Assembly (NCBI RefSeq): GCF_002022275.1
Contig: NZ_MSDF01000007.1
Coordinates: forward strand, 146,479 to 210,478
DNA from: Pseudomonas fluorescens
GTDB taxonomy: Bacteria; Pseudomonadota; Gammaproteobacteria; Pseudomonadales; Pseudomonadaceae
Direction of reading: 5' to 3'
Length of the DNA: 64,000 nt
Both the position numbers and the translations under genes were made by a program. The notes beneath the pieces were generated by a model that had not been told where the DNA came from, searched no databases, and saw only the letters and a program-made list of their open reading frames with translations. Shown one piece after another: positions 38,166 through 47,407 of this stretch. Each line of letters opens with the position of its first letter. Within the stretch, counting starts at the first letter, position 1.

Positions 38166-41100
38166 TCAGGATTCAACCATCGCCATGGCTTCTTCGACAT
38201 CCACCGCCACCAGACGTGAACAGCCCGGTTCGTGCATCGTCACACCCATCAGCTGATCAGCCATTTCCATGGCGATCTTGTTGTGGGTGATATAGATGAA
38301 CTGCACGGTCTGGGACATCTCTTTCACCAGTCGTGCATACCGTCCAACGTTAGCGTCATCCAGCGGCGCGTCAACTTCATCGAGCATGCAGAACGGCGCC
38401 GGGTTCAACTTGAAGATCGCAAATACCAGGGCCAATGCGGTCAGGGCTTTCTCGCCACCGGACAACAAATGGATGGTGCTGTTCTTCTTGCCCGGAGGCC
38501 GCGCCATGATCGTTACCCCTGTATCGAGTAGATCTTCGCCCGTCAGTTCCAAGTAAGCGCTGCCACCACCGAAAACTTTCGGGAATAACGCCTGTAAACC
38601 GCCATTAATCTGATCAAAGGTATCTTTGAAGCGGTTACGGGTTTCCTTGTCGATCTTGCGGATCACGTTTTCCAGGGTATCGAGGGCTTCGACCAGATCG
38701 GCGTTCTGCGCGTCCAGGTAACGTTTACGTTCGGACTGCTGCTGGTATTCATCAATGGCCGCGAGGTTGATCGCACCGAGCCGCTGGATACGCGCAGCAA
38801 TGCGCTCAAGCTCTTCTTCGGCTTCTTTCTCGTTGGCCTGGGCGGTCAACGTGTTGAGCACGCCGTGCAGGTCGTAACCGTCTTCCAGCAACTGGTCCTG
38901 CAGGGTTTTGCGGCGCACGGTCAGGGCTTGCCATTCCATGCGCTGTTGTTCGAGCTGGCCGCGGATCAGCTGGGATTGCTGCTCGGCCTGGGTACGGCGT
39001 TTTTCGGCGTCACGCAGTTCGCGGTCGGCGTCTTCCAGGGCGATCTGCGCGGTCTTGAGCTCTTCGTCGACGGTCATGCGCTTGTCGAGCAATTCTTCAA
39101 GCTTGAGCCGCAGCTCCTCCAGAGGCGCTTCGCCCTCCTCCAGGTTGAGGCTCAGTTGCTCGCGCTTTTCGGTGAGGCGTTCGGATTGCATCTCCAGGCG
39201 CTCAAGGGCCTGGGCCGTGGAATTGTGCTGGGCCTTGAGCGAACCCAGGCGCACGGCCAATTGGTGAGCATGATCCTTGTGCTGACGCGCTTCCTGGCGC
39301 ACACGGTCGAGGCGTTCGCGCAGGCTGTCGCGCTGGGCCAGCAGCAGTTCACGCTGCTCGGTGTCGAGGGCCATGCTGTCGAGGGCGTCCTGCAGCTGCA
39401 GGCGCGCCTCGCCGATTTGTTCGTGTTCCAGCGCACGTTGCTCGCCCATTTCGGCGACTTCTTCGTCAAGGCGGGTACGGCGCAGGGTCAGTTGCTCGGC
39501 CTTGGCTTTGCTGGCGGACAGTTGGGCCTTGAGTTCGCCTTGCTGACGCGCTTCGTCCTGAAGCAGACGGCGCAAGTGTTCGCGGCCAGTCTCCTGCTGG
39601 CGCTGGGTGGCGCGCAGGGTTTGCAGTTCGGTTTCCAGGCTTTCCAGAGTCGCTTCGCGCTCTTCACGCTCGGCGCTCAGGTTGACGATTTCCTGGCCTC
39701 GGGCCAGAACACCGCTTTCGGCTTCACTGGCACGGCGCACGCGCAGGAAGTGACGGCCGACCCAAAACCCGTCACGGCTGATCAGGCTTTCACCAGCGCC
39801 GAGCTGACCACGTCTGGCCAACGCCTGCTCCAGGGAATCCACCGGTTTGACTTGCCCCAGCCAGGGCGACAAATCAATCGCGGCCTCGACCTTGTCCAGC
39901 AAGCTGCCCGGCACCCGCGTGCCGTCGGCGGCGGGGCTGAGCAAACGCAGATCGCCCTGCGAAAAACCGGACAGGTCGAAGCCACCAAAATCGTCCACCA
40001 GCACCGCTTGCAGGTCGGCGCCTAACACGGTCTCAACCGCCAGCTCCCAACCTGCTTCAACTTTTAACCCTTCCGCCAGACGTGGGCGCTCGGCCAAATG
40101 CTGGTCACGCAGCCATTCAACCGTGCCGGTGCCGGGGTCCAGCGCCGCCTGCTGCAGGGCTTCAAGCGATGCGAGCCGGCCATTCAGCCGCTGCAAATCG
40201 CCCTGGGCTTGCTGCTGCGCCTGGGTCGCCTGTTGCAGCTGCTGACGCAATTGCTCCAGACGCTCCACTTGCTGTTCTTCGCTGGCTTCGAGGTCTTCCA
40301 GGGTCATTTCGCTTTCGGCGAGCTGCTCGCTGAGTTCCATGATCGCCGCGTCTTCCGGGTCGGCGGCGAGCAAGGCGCGCTCTTCCAGCATCCGGCGTTG
40401 ACGCTCGGCCAGCCGCTCCATGCTGGTTTCCAGCTGCTGAATGCGCGACTGCTGCACTTCAGCCTGGCGGCGCGGCTCGGCGGATTGCAGGTTGAACGTG
40501 TCCCACTGCTCCTGCCAGCCTTGCATGGTGGTTTCGGATTCTTCCAGCGCGGCGGCGGCTTCTTCGGCTGCGGCACTGGTGACTTCCTGCTCGGGGGTGA
40601 GCATGTCCAGCTCTTCACCGAGGGTCAGCAGCAGCGTGCGGTCGTGGCCCAGGTGAGATTCAGTCTCCAGGCGCGCGCGTTCGGCCTCTTTGAGGTCATC
40701 CTGCAACTGCCGCAGGCGCTGCTGGCCGTGCTGGATGCTCTGCTCAACGCGAGCAATATCGCCGCCCACCGAATAGAAACGCCCCTGCACCAGATTGAAG
40801 CGTTCGGACAAGTCATGGTGGCCGTCACGCAGGCGCTCAATGCTGGCATCGGCATTGCGCTGCTCGGCCACCAGCGCTTCAAAGCTGATTTCCTGATTGC
40901 CGATAATCGCTTCGCGCTGGCCGACCTGCTCATTCAACGCCTGCCAGCGCAGGGCCGACAGTTGCGCCTTGAGCTGGCGCTCTTCGCCCTTGTATTCCTG
41001 ATACTTCTCGGCGGCCTGGGCCTGGCGGTGCAGGCGCTCCAACTGGCGTTCCAGCTCTTCGCGCAGGTCAGTCAGGCGGGCGAGGTTTTCGTGGGTGCGG

Positions 41101-41654
41101 CGAATGCGGTTTTCAGTTTCACGGCGGCGTTCCTTGTACTTGGAAATGCCGGCCGCTTCCTCGATAAAGTTGCGCAGGTCTTCGGGCTTGGCTTCGATCA
41201 GCTTGGAGATCATGCCCTGCTCGATGATCGAGTAGCTGCGCGGGCCCAGGCCGGTGCCGAGGAAAATATCGGTGATGTCCCGACGGCGGCACTTGGTGCC
41301 GTTGAGGAAGTAGCTGTTCTGGCTGTCGCGGGTCACTTTGCGGCGAATCGAGATTTCGGCGTAGGCCGCGTATTCGCCGACGAGGGTGCCGTCGGAGTTG
41401 TCGAACACCAGTTCAATGCTGGCCTGGCTCACCGGCTTGCGGCTGGTGGAGCCGTTGAAGATGACGTCAGTCATCGACTCGCCACGCAGGTTTTTTGCCG
41501 AGCTCTCGCCCATCACCCAGCGGACGGCGTCGATAATGTTCGACTTGCCGCAACCATTGGGCCCGACCACCGCCGCCATGTTACTGGGGAAGTTCACCGT
41601 GGTCGGGTCGACGAAGGATTTGAACCCCGCCAGTTTGATGCACTTGAGCCGCAC
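38166..41654 (-). CDS. smc: Chromosome segregation protein SMC
   Basis: This 1162-residue ATPase has Walker A GPNGCGKS (31-38), long coiled coils, a hinge domain in the middle (about 510-640), and the C-terminal ABC signature LSGGEKALTALALVF with Walker B FCMLDEVDAPLDDANV. It condenses and separates chromosomes. The same order, smc-zipA-ligA, is usual in Pseudomonas. The kleisin partners (ScpA/B) are not in this window. Confidence 0.97.
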   Translation of the reverse strand: MRLKCIKLAGFKSFVDPTTVNFPSNMAAVVGPNGCGKSNIIDAVRWVMGESSAKNLRGESMTDVIFNGSTSRKPVSQASIELVFDNSDGTLVGEYAAYAEISIRRKVTRDSQNSYFLNGTKCRRRDITDIFLGTGLGPRSYSIIEQGMISKLIEAKPEDLRNFIEEAAGISKYKERRRETENRIRRTHENLARLTDLREELERQLERLHRQAQAAEKYQEYKGEERQLKAQLSALRWQALNEQVGQREAIIGNQEISFEALVAEQRNADASIERLRDGHHDLSERFNLVQGRFYSVGGDIARVEQSIQHGQQRLRQLQDDLKEAERARLETESHLGHDRTLLLTLGEELDMLTPEQEVTSAAAEEAAAALEESETTMQGWQEQWDTFNLQSAEPRRQAEVQQSRIQQLETSMERLAERQRRMLEERALLAADPEDAAIMELSEQLAESEMTLEDLEASEEQQVERLEQLRQQLQQATQAQQQAQGDLQRLNGRLASLEALQQAALDPGTGTVEWLRDQHLAERPRLAEGLKVEAGWELAVETVLGADLQAVLVDDFGGFDLSGFSQGDLRLLSPAADGTRVPGSLLDKVEAAIDLSPWLGQVKPVDSLEQALARRGQLGAGESLISRDGFWVGRHFLRVRRASEAESGVLARGQEIVNLSAEREEREATLESLETELQTLRATQRQQETGREHLRRLLQDEARQQGELKAQLSASKAKAEQLTLRRTRLDEEVAEMGEQRALEHEQIGEARLQLQDALDSMALDTEQRELLLAQRDSLRERLDRVRQEARQHKDHAHQLAVRLGSLKAQHNSTAQALERLEMQSERLTEKREQLSLNLEEGEAPLEELRLKLEELLDKRMTVDEELKTAQIALEDADRELRDAEKRRTQAEQQSQLIRGQLEQQRMEWQALTVRRKTLQDQLLEDGYDLHGVLNTLTAQANEKEAEEELERIAARIQRLGAINLAAIDEYQQQSERKRYLDAQNADLVEALDTLENVIRKIDKETRNRFKDTFDQINGGLQALFPKVFGGGSAYLELTGEDLLDTGVTIMARPPGKKNSTIHLLSGGEKALTALALVFAIFKLNPAPFCMLDEVDAPLDDANVGRYARLVKEMSQTVQFIYITHNKIAMEMADQLMGVTMHEPGCSRLVAVDVEEAMAMVES

Positions 41655-41656
41655 GC

Positions 41657-42316
41657 TTAGGCGTCCGCCAACGCAGCGATGACCAGCGAACAGCTGCGCT
41701 GGCCATAGGCCGACAACACCTGGCGAATCTGCGGCAGGTCACGGGCCAGTACGGCGGCGAGCAGTTGCTCGAACAGCACCAGGTACTCGCTCATGGAGGC
41801 CTTGCGTTGATCCAGCGCCAGGTAATAGGCGCGGTTCATCGCCGGCTGCAGGTTCTCGACGGTTTCCTGCAAATACGGGTTGTTGGCGAACGGGTACGCG
41901 GCACGCATCACGTTGAAGCTTTCTTCGACGAAAGCGCGGATGTCCTGGCGCTCGAAACTGGCGATCAGGCGCTGCTGGATTTGCACAAACGGCGCCATGT
42001 CGGCCTGAGTCTGCCAGCCCTCGGCCACCGCATTGCCGAGCATGATGTACAGCTCGCCCATCAGCGTGCACAGGCTCTGCACCTTGTGCGCGGTGAGTTC
42101 GGTGACGTGGGCACCACGGCGCGGCAGGATCGCGATCAAGTGGCGGCGTTCAAGGATCAGCAAGGCTTCGCGCACGGAACCACGGCTGACATTGAGCGCC
42201 AGCGTGACTTTCTGCTCCTGGATCCGCTCCCCAGGCTTGAGATCGCCGCGAATGATACGTTCGGCGAGGTGGTGAGCGATTTGCTCGGCGAGACTGTCCG
42301 GCGCCTTGAACGTCAT
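41657..42316 (-). CDS. GntR-family regulator (FCD type) beside xdh genes
   Basis: This 219-residue protein has an N-terminal winged helix (LAEQIAHHLAERIIRGDLKPGERIQEQKVTLALNVSRGSVREALLILERRHLIAILPRRGAHV) and a C-terminal FCD effector domain. It is divergent from xdhA, 280 bases away. A compound inverted repeat over the xdhA promoter is the likely binding site, so it probably controls purine catabolism. It ends two bases before the smc start, so it may share transcripts with smc. Confidence 0.88.
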   Translation of the reverse strand: MTFKAPDSLAEQIAHHLAERIIRGDLKPGERIQEQKVTLALNVSRGSVREALLILERRHLIAILPRRGAHVTELTAHKVQSLCTLMGELYIMLGNAVAEGWQTQADMAPFVQIQQRLIASFERQDIRAFVEESFNVMRAAYPFANNPYLQETVENLQPAMNRAYYLALDQRKASMSEYLVLFEQLLAAVLARDLPQIRQVLSAYGQRSCSLVIAALADA

Positions 42317-42500
42317 GTTTTCCCTTCAAAATCTTCTATCGGTACAAGCGCGGCAGTGTAGCGCATTGGCCCGCTGATGGCGCTACGCCCACGGGGGCGA
42401 ATTTGGCATGAAACACGCAGCGATTAAAAGCCAAAAGCCCCTGAAAACGCCAGTTCCAGAAGACTGGACCATAATCAAACAAGTTGTAACTGCAATTTCT

Positions 42501-42551
42501 TGACCTTCTGGTCAGAAAATCATTGACCGAAAAGTCAGACATGACTAGATT
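42501..42551 (+). promoter_or_regulatory. xdhA promoter with overlapping inverted repeats
   Basis: TGACC ttct GGTCA (42501-42514) and TGAC cgaaaa GTCA (42524-42537) are adjacent. The second overlaps a -35-like TTGACC (42523-42528) with TAGATT 17 bases later (42546-42551). This is a strong sigma70-type layout under a repressor site, probably for the neighbouring GntR-family protein. Confidence 0.65.
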
Positions 42552-42596
42552 CGGCGCAAAGCGGTTAACAACAATAATGAGTCTGCGAGGCCTTCC

Positions 42597-44045
42597 GTGA
42601 TCCAGTTTTTACTAAACCAGGAGCTCCGTAGCGAGCACGCCCTGGACCCCAACCTGACCGTGCTCAACTATTTGCGTGAGCACGTGGGCAAATCCGGTAC
42701 CAAGGAAGGCTGCGCCAGCGGCGATTGCGGTGCGTGCACCGTGGTGGTCGGCGAGTTGCACACCGATGAACGCGGCGTGGAACAGATTCGTTATCGCAGC
42801 CTCAATTCCTGCCTGACGTTTGTCTCCTCCCTGCACGGCAAACAGCTGATCAGCGTCGAAGACCTCAAACACCAAGGCCAACTGCACAGCGTGCAACAAG
42901 CCATGGTCGAGTGCCACGGTTCGCAATGCGGCTTTTGCACCCCCGGTTTTGTGATGTCGCTGTTCGCCCTGCAAAAAAACAGCGACGCCCCCGACAGTCA
43001 GAAAGCCCATGAAGCCCTGGCCGGCAACCTGTGCCGCTGCACCGGTTATCGCCCGATTCTCGCCGCCGCCGAACAGGCCTGCTGCAACAAACCGCAGGAT
43101 CAGTTCGACAGCCGTGAGGCCCAGACCATCGCCCGCCTCAAAGCCATCGCGCCGACCCAGACCGGTGAACTCAACAGCGGCGACAAACGCTGCCTCGTCC
43201 CGTTGACCGTCGCTGATCTGGCCGATCTCTACGACGCCTACCCGCAAGCCCGCTTGCTGGCTGGTGGCACCGACCTGGCGCTGGAAGTCACCCAGTTCCA
43301 CCGCACCCTGCCGGTGATGATCTACGTCGGCAACATTGAAGAAATGAAGCGTATCGAGGACTTCGACGACCGCCTGGAAATCGGCGCCGCCACCGCCCTC
43401 TCCGATTGCTACACCGCGCTGCACCACGAATACCCGGACTTCGGCGAGCTGCTGCACCGCTTCGCCTCCCTGCAAATCCGCAACCAGGGCACCCTCGGCG
43501 GCAATATTGGCAACGCCTCGCCGATTGGTGATTCGCCGCCCCTGCTGATCGCCCTCGGCGCGCAGATCGTACTGTGCAAAGGCAACACCCGCCGCACCCT
43601 GGCGCTGGAAGATTACTTCATCGACTACCGCGTGACCGCGCGTCAGGACAGTGAGTTCATCGAGACGATCATCGTGCCTAAAGGCCACACGCTGTTCCGG
43701 GCGTACAAGGTGTCCAAGCGCCTTGACGATGATATTTCCGCTGTGTGCGCCGCCTTCAATCTGAAGATGGAAAACGGCGTGATCAGCGAAGCCCGCGTAG
43801 CGTTTGGCGGTATGGCCGCCACGCCAAAACGCGCGAAAAGCTGCGAAGCCGTGTTGGTCGGCGCCACCTGGAACTCTGCCACCGTGGAAAAGGCCTGCGC
43901 CGCCCTGGCCGAAGATTTCACGCCATTGTCGGACTTCCGCGCCAGCAAGGAATACCGCCTGCTCAGCGCGCAGAACCTGTTGCGCAAATACTTCATCGAA
44001 CTGCAAACGCCGCACATCGAGACTCGGGTGACCGCTTATGTCTAA
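42597..44045 (+). CDS. xdhA: Xanthine dehydrogenase small subunit (2Fe-2S and FAD)
   Basis: This 482-residue subunit has two 2Fe-2S clusters: C39, C44, C47 (GCASGDCGAC) with C72, and the second set in GSQCGFCTPGF and CRCTGYRP. The FAD domain follows (LLAGGTDLALEV, NQGTLGGNIGNASPIGDSPP). It passes electrons from the molybdenum subunit to NAD. The start is a GTG at 42597 with GCGAGG upstream. Its end overlaps xdhB by 8 bases. Confidence 0.96.
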   Translation: MIQFLLNQELRSEHALDPNLTVLNYLREHVGKSGTKEGCASGDCGACTVVVGELHTDERGVEQIRYRSLNSCLTFVSSLHGKQLISVEDLKHQGQLHSVQQAMVECHGSQCGFCTPGFVMSLFALQKNSDAPDSQKAHEALAGNLCRCTGYRPILAAAEQACCNKPQDQFDSREAQTIARLKAIAPTQTGELNSGDKRCLVPLTVADLADLYDAYPQARLLAGGTDLALEVTQFHRTLPVMIYVGNIEEMKRIEDFDDRLEIGAATALSDCYTALHHEYPDFGELLHRFASLQIRNQGTLGGNIGNASPIGDSPPLLIALGAQIVLCKGNTRRTLALEDYFIDYRVTARQDSEFIETIIVPKGHTLFRAYKVSKRLDDDISAVCAAFNLKMENGVISEARVAFGGMAATPKRAKSCEAVLVGATWNSATVEKACAALAEDFTPLSDFRASKEYRLLSAQNLLRKYFIELQTPHIETRVTAYV

Positions 44046-46437
44046 CCATCACGCCGTCGTTAAAACCCAGGCCGAACTCGCCGAGCTGTTCTCCCAGGAC
44101 CTGACCTCCGGCGTCGGCCGCAGCGTCAAGCATGACAGCGCCGCCAAGCATGTGTCCGGCGAAGCACAGTACATCGATGACCGCCTGGAATTTCCGAACC
44201 AGTTGCACCTGTATGCGCGCATGTCCGACCGCGCCCACGCACGCATCATCAGCATCGACACCGCACCCTGCTACGCCTTTGAAGGCGTGCGTATCGCCAT
44301 CACCCACGAAGACGTACCCGGCCTGAAAGACATCGGCCCGCTGATGCCTGGCGACCCGCTGTTGGCGATCGACACCGTGCAGTTTGTGGGTCAAGTTGTG
44401 TTGGCCGTAGCGGCCCGCGACCTGGAAACCGCACGCAAGGCGGCGATGGCGGCGGTGATTGAATACGAAGACCTCGAACCCGTGCTGGATGTGGTTGAAG
44501 CCTTCCGTAAAAAGCACTTCGTACTCGACAGCCACACGCACCAGCGCGGCGACTCGGCCGGCGCATTGGCGACGGCGAAAAACCGCATCCAGGGCACGCT
44601 GCACATTGGCGGCCAGGAACACTTCTACCTGGAAACCCAGATTTCCTCGGTGATGCCTACCGAAGATGGCGGCATGATCGTCTACTGCTCCACGCAAAAC
44701 CCCACCGAAGTGCAAAAGCTGGTGGCTGAAGTGCTGGACGTATCGATGAACAAAATCGTCGTCGATATGCGCCGCATGGGCGGCGGTTTCGGCGGCAAGG
44801 AAACCCAGGCCGCCAGCCCCGCGTGCCTGTGCGCGGTGGTTGCGCGCCTCACCGGCCAGCCGACCAAGATGCGCCTGCCGCGCGTCGAAGACATGCTGAT
44901 GACCGGCAAGCGCCACCCCTTCTATATCGAATACGACGTGGGCTTTGACGACACGGGCCGCCTGCACGGGATCAACCTGGAACTGGCCGGCAACTGCGGC
45001 TGCTCGCCAGACCTGTCGAACTCGATTGTCGACCGCGCGATGTTCCACTCCGACAACTCGTACTACCTGGGCGATGCCACGGTCAACGGCCATCGCTGCA
45101 AGACCAACACCGCGTCCAATACCGCTTATCGCGGCTTCGGCGGCCCGCAAGGCATGGTCGCCATCGAGGAAGTGATGGACGCCATCGCCCGCCACTTGGC
45201 GCTGGACCCGCTGGCCGTGCGCAAGGTCAATTACTACGGCAAGACCGAGCGCAACGTCACGCACTACTACCAGACCGTCGAGCACAACATGCTCGAAGAG
45301 ATGACCGCCGAGCTTGAGGCCAGCAGCCAATACGCCGAGCGCCGCGAAGCGATCCGTTTGTACAACGCCCACAGCCCGATCCTGAAAAAAGGCCTGGCGC
45401 TGACGCCGGTGAAATTCGGTATTTCGTTTACCGCCAGCTTCCTTAACCAGGCCGGTGCGCTGATCCATATCTACACCGACGGCAGCATCCACCTGAACCA
45501 CGGCGGCACCGAGATGGGCCAGGGTTTGAACACCAAGGTGGCGCAGGTGGTGGCGGAGATTTTTCAGGTCGACATCGACCGCGTGCAAATCACCGCCACC
45601 AACACCGACAAGGTGCCCAACACCTCGCCGACGGCTGCTTCCAGCGGTGCGGATTTGAATGGCAAGGCTGCGCAGAATGCGGCGGAAATCATCAAGCAGC
45701 GCCTGGTGGAATTCGCTGCGCGCAAGTACGACGTGAGTGAAGCCGACGTGGAATTCCACAATGGCCATGTGCGCGTGCGCGAGCAGATCCTGACGTTTGA
45801 AGCACTGATCCAGCAGGCGTATTTCGCCCAGGTGTCGCTGTCGAGCACCGGCTTCTACAAGACCCCGAAAATCTTCTATGACCGCAGCCAGTCGCGCGGT
45901 CGGCCGTTCTATTACTTTGCCTTCGGTGCGGCCTGTTGCGAAGTGATCGTCGACACCCTGACCGGCGAATACAAGATGCTGCGCACCGACATTCTTCACG
46001 ACGTCGGCGCCTCGCTGAACCCGGCCATCGACATTGGTCAGGTGGAAGGCGGCTTTATCCAGGGCATGGGCTGGCTGACCATGGAAGAGCTGGTGTGGAA
46101 CAACAAGGGCAAGCTGATGACCAACGGCCCGGCCAGTTACAAGATCCCGGCCGTGGCCGACATGCCGCTGGACCTGCGCGTGAAGCTGGTGGAAAACCGC
46201 AAGAACCCGGAAGACACGGTGTTCCATTCCAAGGCCGTGGGCGAGCCGCCGTTTATGCTTGGGATTGCGTCGTGGTGTGCGATCAAGGATGCCGTGGCGA
46301 GCCTCGGTGACTATCGCCATCAGCCTAAGATTGACGCGCCGGCGACGCCGGAGCGGGTGTTGTGGGGGTGTGAGCAGATGCGGCAGTTGCAGGCGGCGAA
46401 GGCTGTTGAGACTGAAACCGAGATGGCTTCGCTTTAG
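44038..46437 (+). CDS. xdhB: Xanthine dehydrogenase molybdopterin-binding subunit
   Basis: This 799-residue catalytic subunit oxidises hypoxanthine and xanthine to uric acid. It has the molybdopterin motifs GGGFGGKETQAA, AYRGFGGPQGMVA and GQGLNTKVAQVV, and the active-site glutamate in VGEPPFMLGIA. Length is as usual for bacterial two-subunit enzymes. It is coupled to xdhA by overlap and followed by xdhC after a REP repeat. Confidence 0.96.
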   Translation: MSNHHAVVKTQAELAELFSQDLTSGVGRSVKHDSAAKHVSGEAQYIDDRLEFPNQLHLYARMSDRAHARIISIDTAPCYAFEGVRIAITHEDVPGLKDIGPLMPGDPLLAIDTVQFVGQVVLAVAARDLETARKAAMAAVIEYEDLEPVLDVVEAFRKKHFVLDSHTHQRGDSAGALATAKNRIQGTLHIGGQEHFYLETQISSVMPTEDGGMIVYCSTQNPTEVQKLVAEVLDVSMNKIVVDMRRMGGGFGGKETQAASPACLCAVVARLTGQPTKMRLPRVEDMLMTGKRHPFYIEYDVGFDDTGRLHGINLELAGNCGCSPDLSNSIVDRAMFHSDNSYYLGDATVNGHRCKTNTASNTAYRGFGGPQGMVAIEEVMDAIARHLALDPLAVRKVNYYGKTERNVTHYYQTVEHNMLEEMTAELEASSQYAERREAIRLYNAHSPILKKGLALTPVKFGISFTASFLNQAGALIHIYTDGSIHLNHGGTEMGQGLNTKVAQVVAEIFQVDIDRVQITATNTDKVPNTSPTAASSGADLNGKAAQNAAEIIKQRLVEFAARKYDVSEADVEFHNGHVRVREQILTFEALIQQAYFAQVSLSSTGFYKTPKIFYDRSQSRGRPFYYFAFGAACCEVIVDTLTGEYKMLRTDILHDVGASLNPAIDIGQVEGGFIQGMGWLTMEELVWNNKGKLMTNGPASYKIPAVADMPLDLRVKLVENRKNPEDTVFHSKAVGEPPFMLGIASWCAIKDAVASLGDYRHQPKIDAPATPERVLWGCEQMRQLQAAKAVETETEMASL

Positions 46438-46451
46438 GACCGAGGTGCTGC

Positions 46452-46530
46452 CATCGCAGGCAAGCCAGCTCCCACATTTTGATCTGTGAATACATTCAAA
46501 TGTGGGAGCGGGCTTGCCCGCGATGAGGCC
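46452..46530. repeat. REP palindrome with unlike arms
   Basis: The left arm is of the GCAGGCAAGCCAGC flavour and the right arm of the GCGGGCTTGCCCGC flavour, so pairing is imperfect. It lies between xdhB and xdhC, inside the operon. Confidence 0.85.
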
Positions 46531-46555
46531 CTCCCAGACACCACAAGAGGTGACT

Positions 46556-47395
46556 ATGAACAACTGGATCAGCGCCCTCGCCGACCTGCAAAACCGCGGC
46601 GAACCCTGCGTACTGGTGACCATCATCGAAGAGCTTGGCTCCACGCCGCGCAACGCCGGTTCGAAGATGGTGATCAGCGCCGCGCACAGCTTCGACACCA
46701 TCGGCGGCGGGCACCTGGAATACAAGGCGATGCAGATCGCCCGCGACATGCTCTTGCGCGGCCAGCAGAACACCCATCTGGAGCGCTTCAGCCTCGGCGC
46801 CAGCCTGGGCCAGTGCTGCGGCGGCGTGACGGTGCTGCTGTTCGAACCCATGGGTCAGGTGCAGGCGCAGATTGCGGTGTTCGGCGCAGGCCACGTCGGC
46901 CGCGCACTGGTGCCGCTGCTCGCCAGCCTGCCGTGCCGGGTGCGCTGGATCGATTCGCGCGATCAGGAGTTTCCGGAACACATCCCCCAGAGCGTGCGTA
47001 AAATCGTCAGCGAAGAGCCGGTCGACGAAATTGCCGACCTGCCAGTGGGCAGTTACTGCATCGTCATGACCCACAATCACGCGCTGGACCTGGAACTCAC
47101 CGCCGCCCTGCTCAAGCGAGATGACTTCACCTACTTCGGCCTGATCGGCTCGAAGACCAAACGCGTCAAGTTCGAACATCGCCTGCGCGATCGCGGCTTT
47201 GACACCGCACAACTGCAACGCATGCGCTGCCCCATGGGCCTCACCGAGGTGAAGGGCAAATTGCCGGTGGAGATCGCCATCTCCATCGCCGGCGAAATCA
47301 TCGCCACCTATAACGCGAATTTCGGCCAGCACACCGCGAGCGCCGAACCCATTGCCAAACTGCTTGTGGCTTCGCGCCGCAGCCAAGCCATTTGA
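46556..47395 (+). CDS. xdhC: Xanthine dehydrogenase accessory protein XdhC
   Basis: This 279-residue protein has the XdhC pattern LVTIIEELGSTPRNAGSKMVIS, DTIGGGHLE and, in the second half, a nucleotide-binding motif VFGAGHVGRALVPLL. XdhC inserts the sulphurated molybdenum cofactor into XdhB. The ATG at 46556 has AAGAGGTGA upstream; the longer frame through the REP repeat was not used. Confidence 0.95.
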   Translation: MNNWISALADLQNRGEPCVLVTIIEELGSTPRNAGSKMVISAAHSFDTIGGGHLEYKAMQIARDMLLRGQQNTHLERFSLGASLGQCCGGVTVLLFEPMGQVQAQIAVFGAGHVGRALVPLLASLPCRVRWIDSRDQEFPEHIPQSVRKIVSEEPVDEIADLPVGSYCIVMTHNHALDLELTAALLKRDDFTYFGLIGSKTKRVKFEHRLRDRGFDTAQLQRMRCPMGLTEVKGKLPVEIAISIAGEIIATYNANFGQHTASAEPIAKLLVASRRSQAI

Positions 47396-47407
47396 ATTGA
47401 GACGACC

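Noticed and set aside
43993-46851. 952-codon minus-strand open frame opposite xdhB
   Set aside because: The plus strand encodes a complete molybdenum subunit; the antisense frame is a codon-bias shadow.
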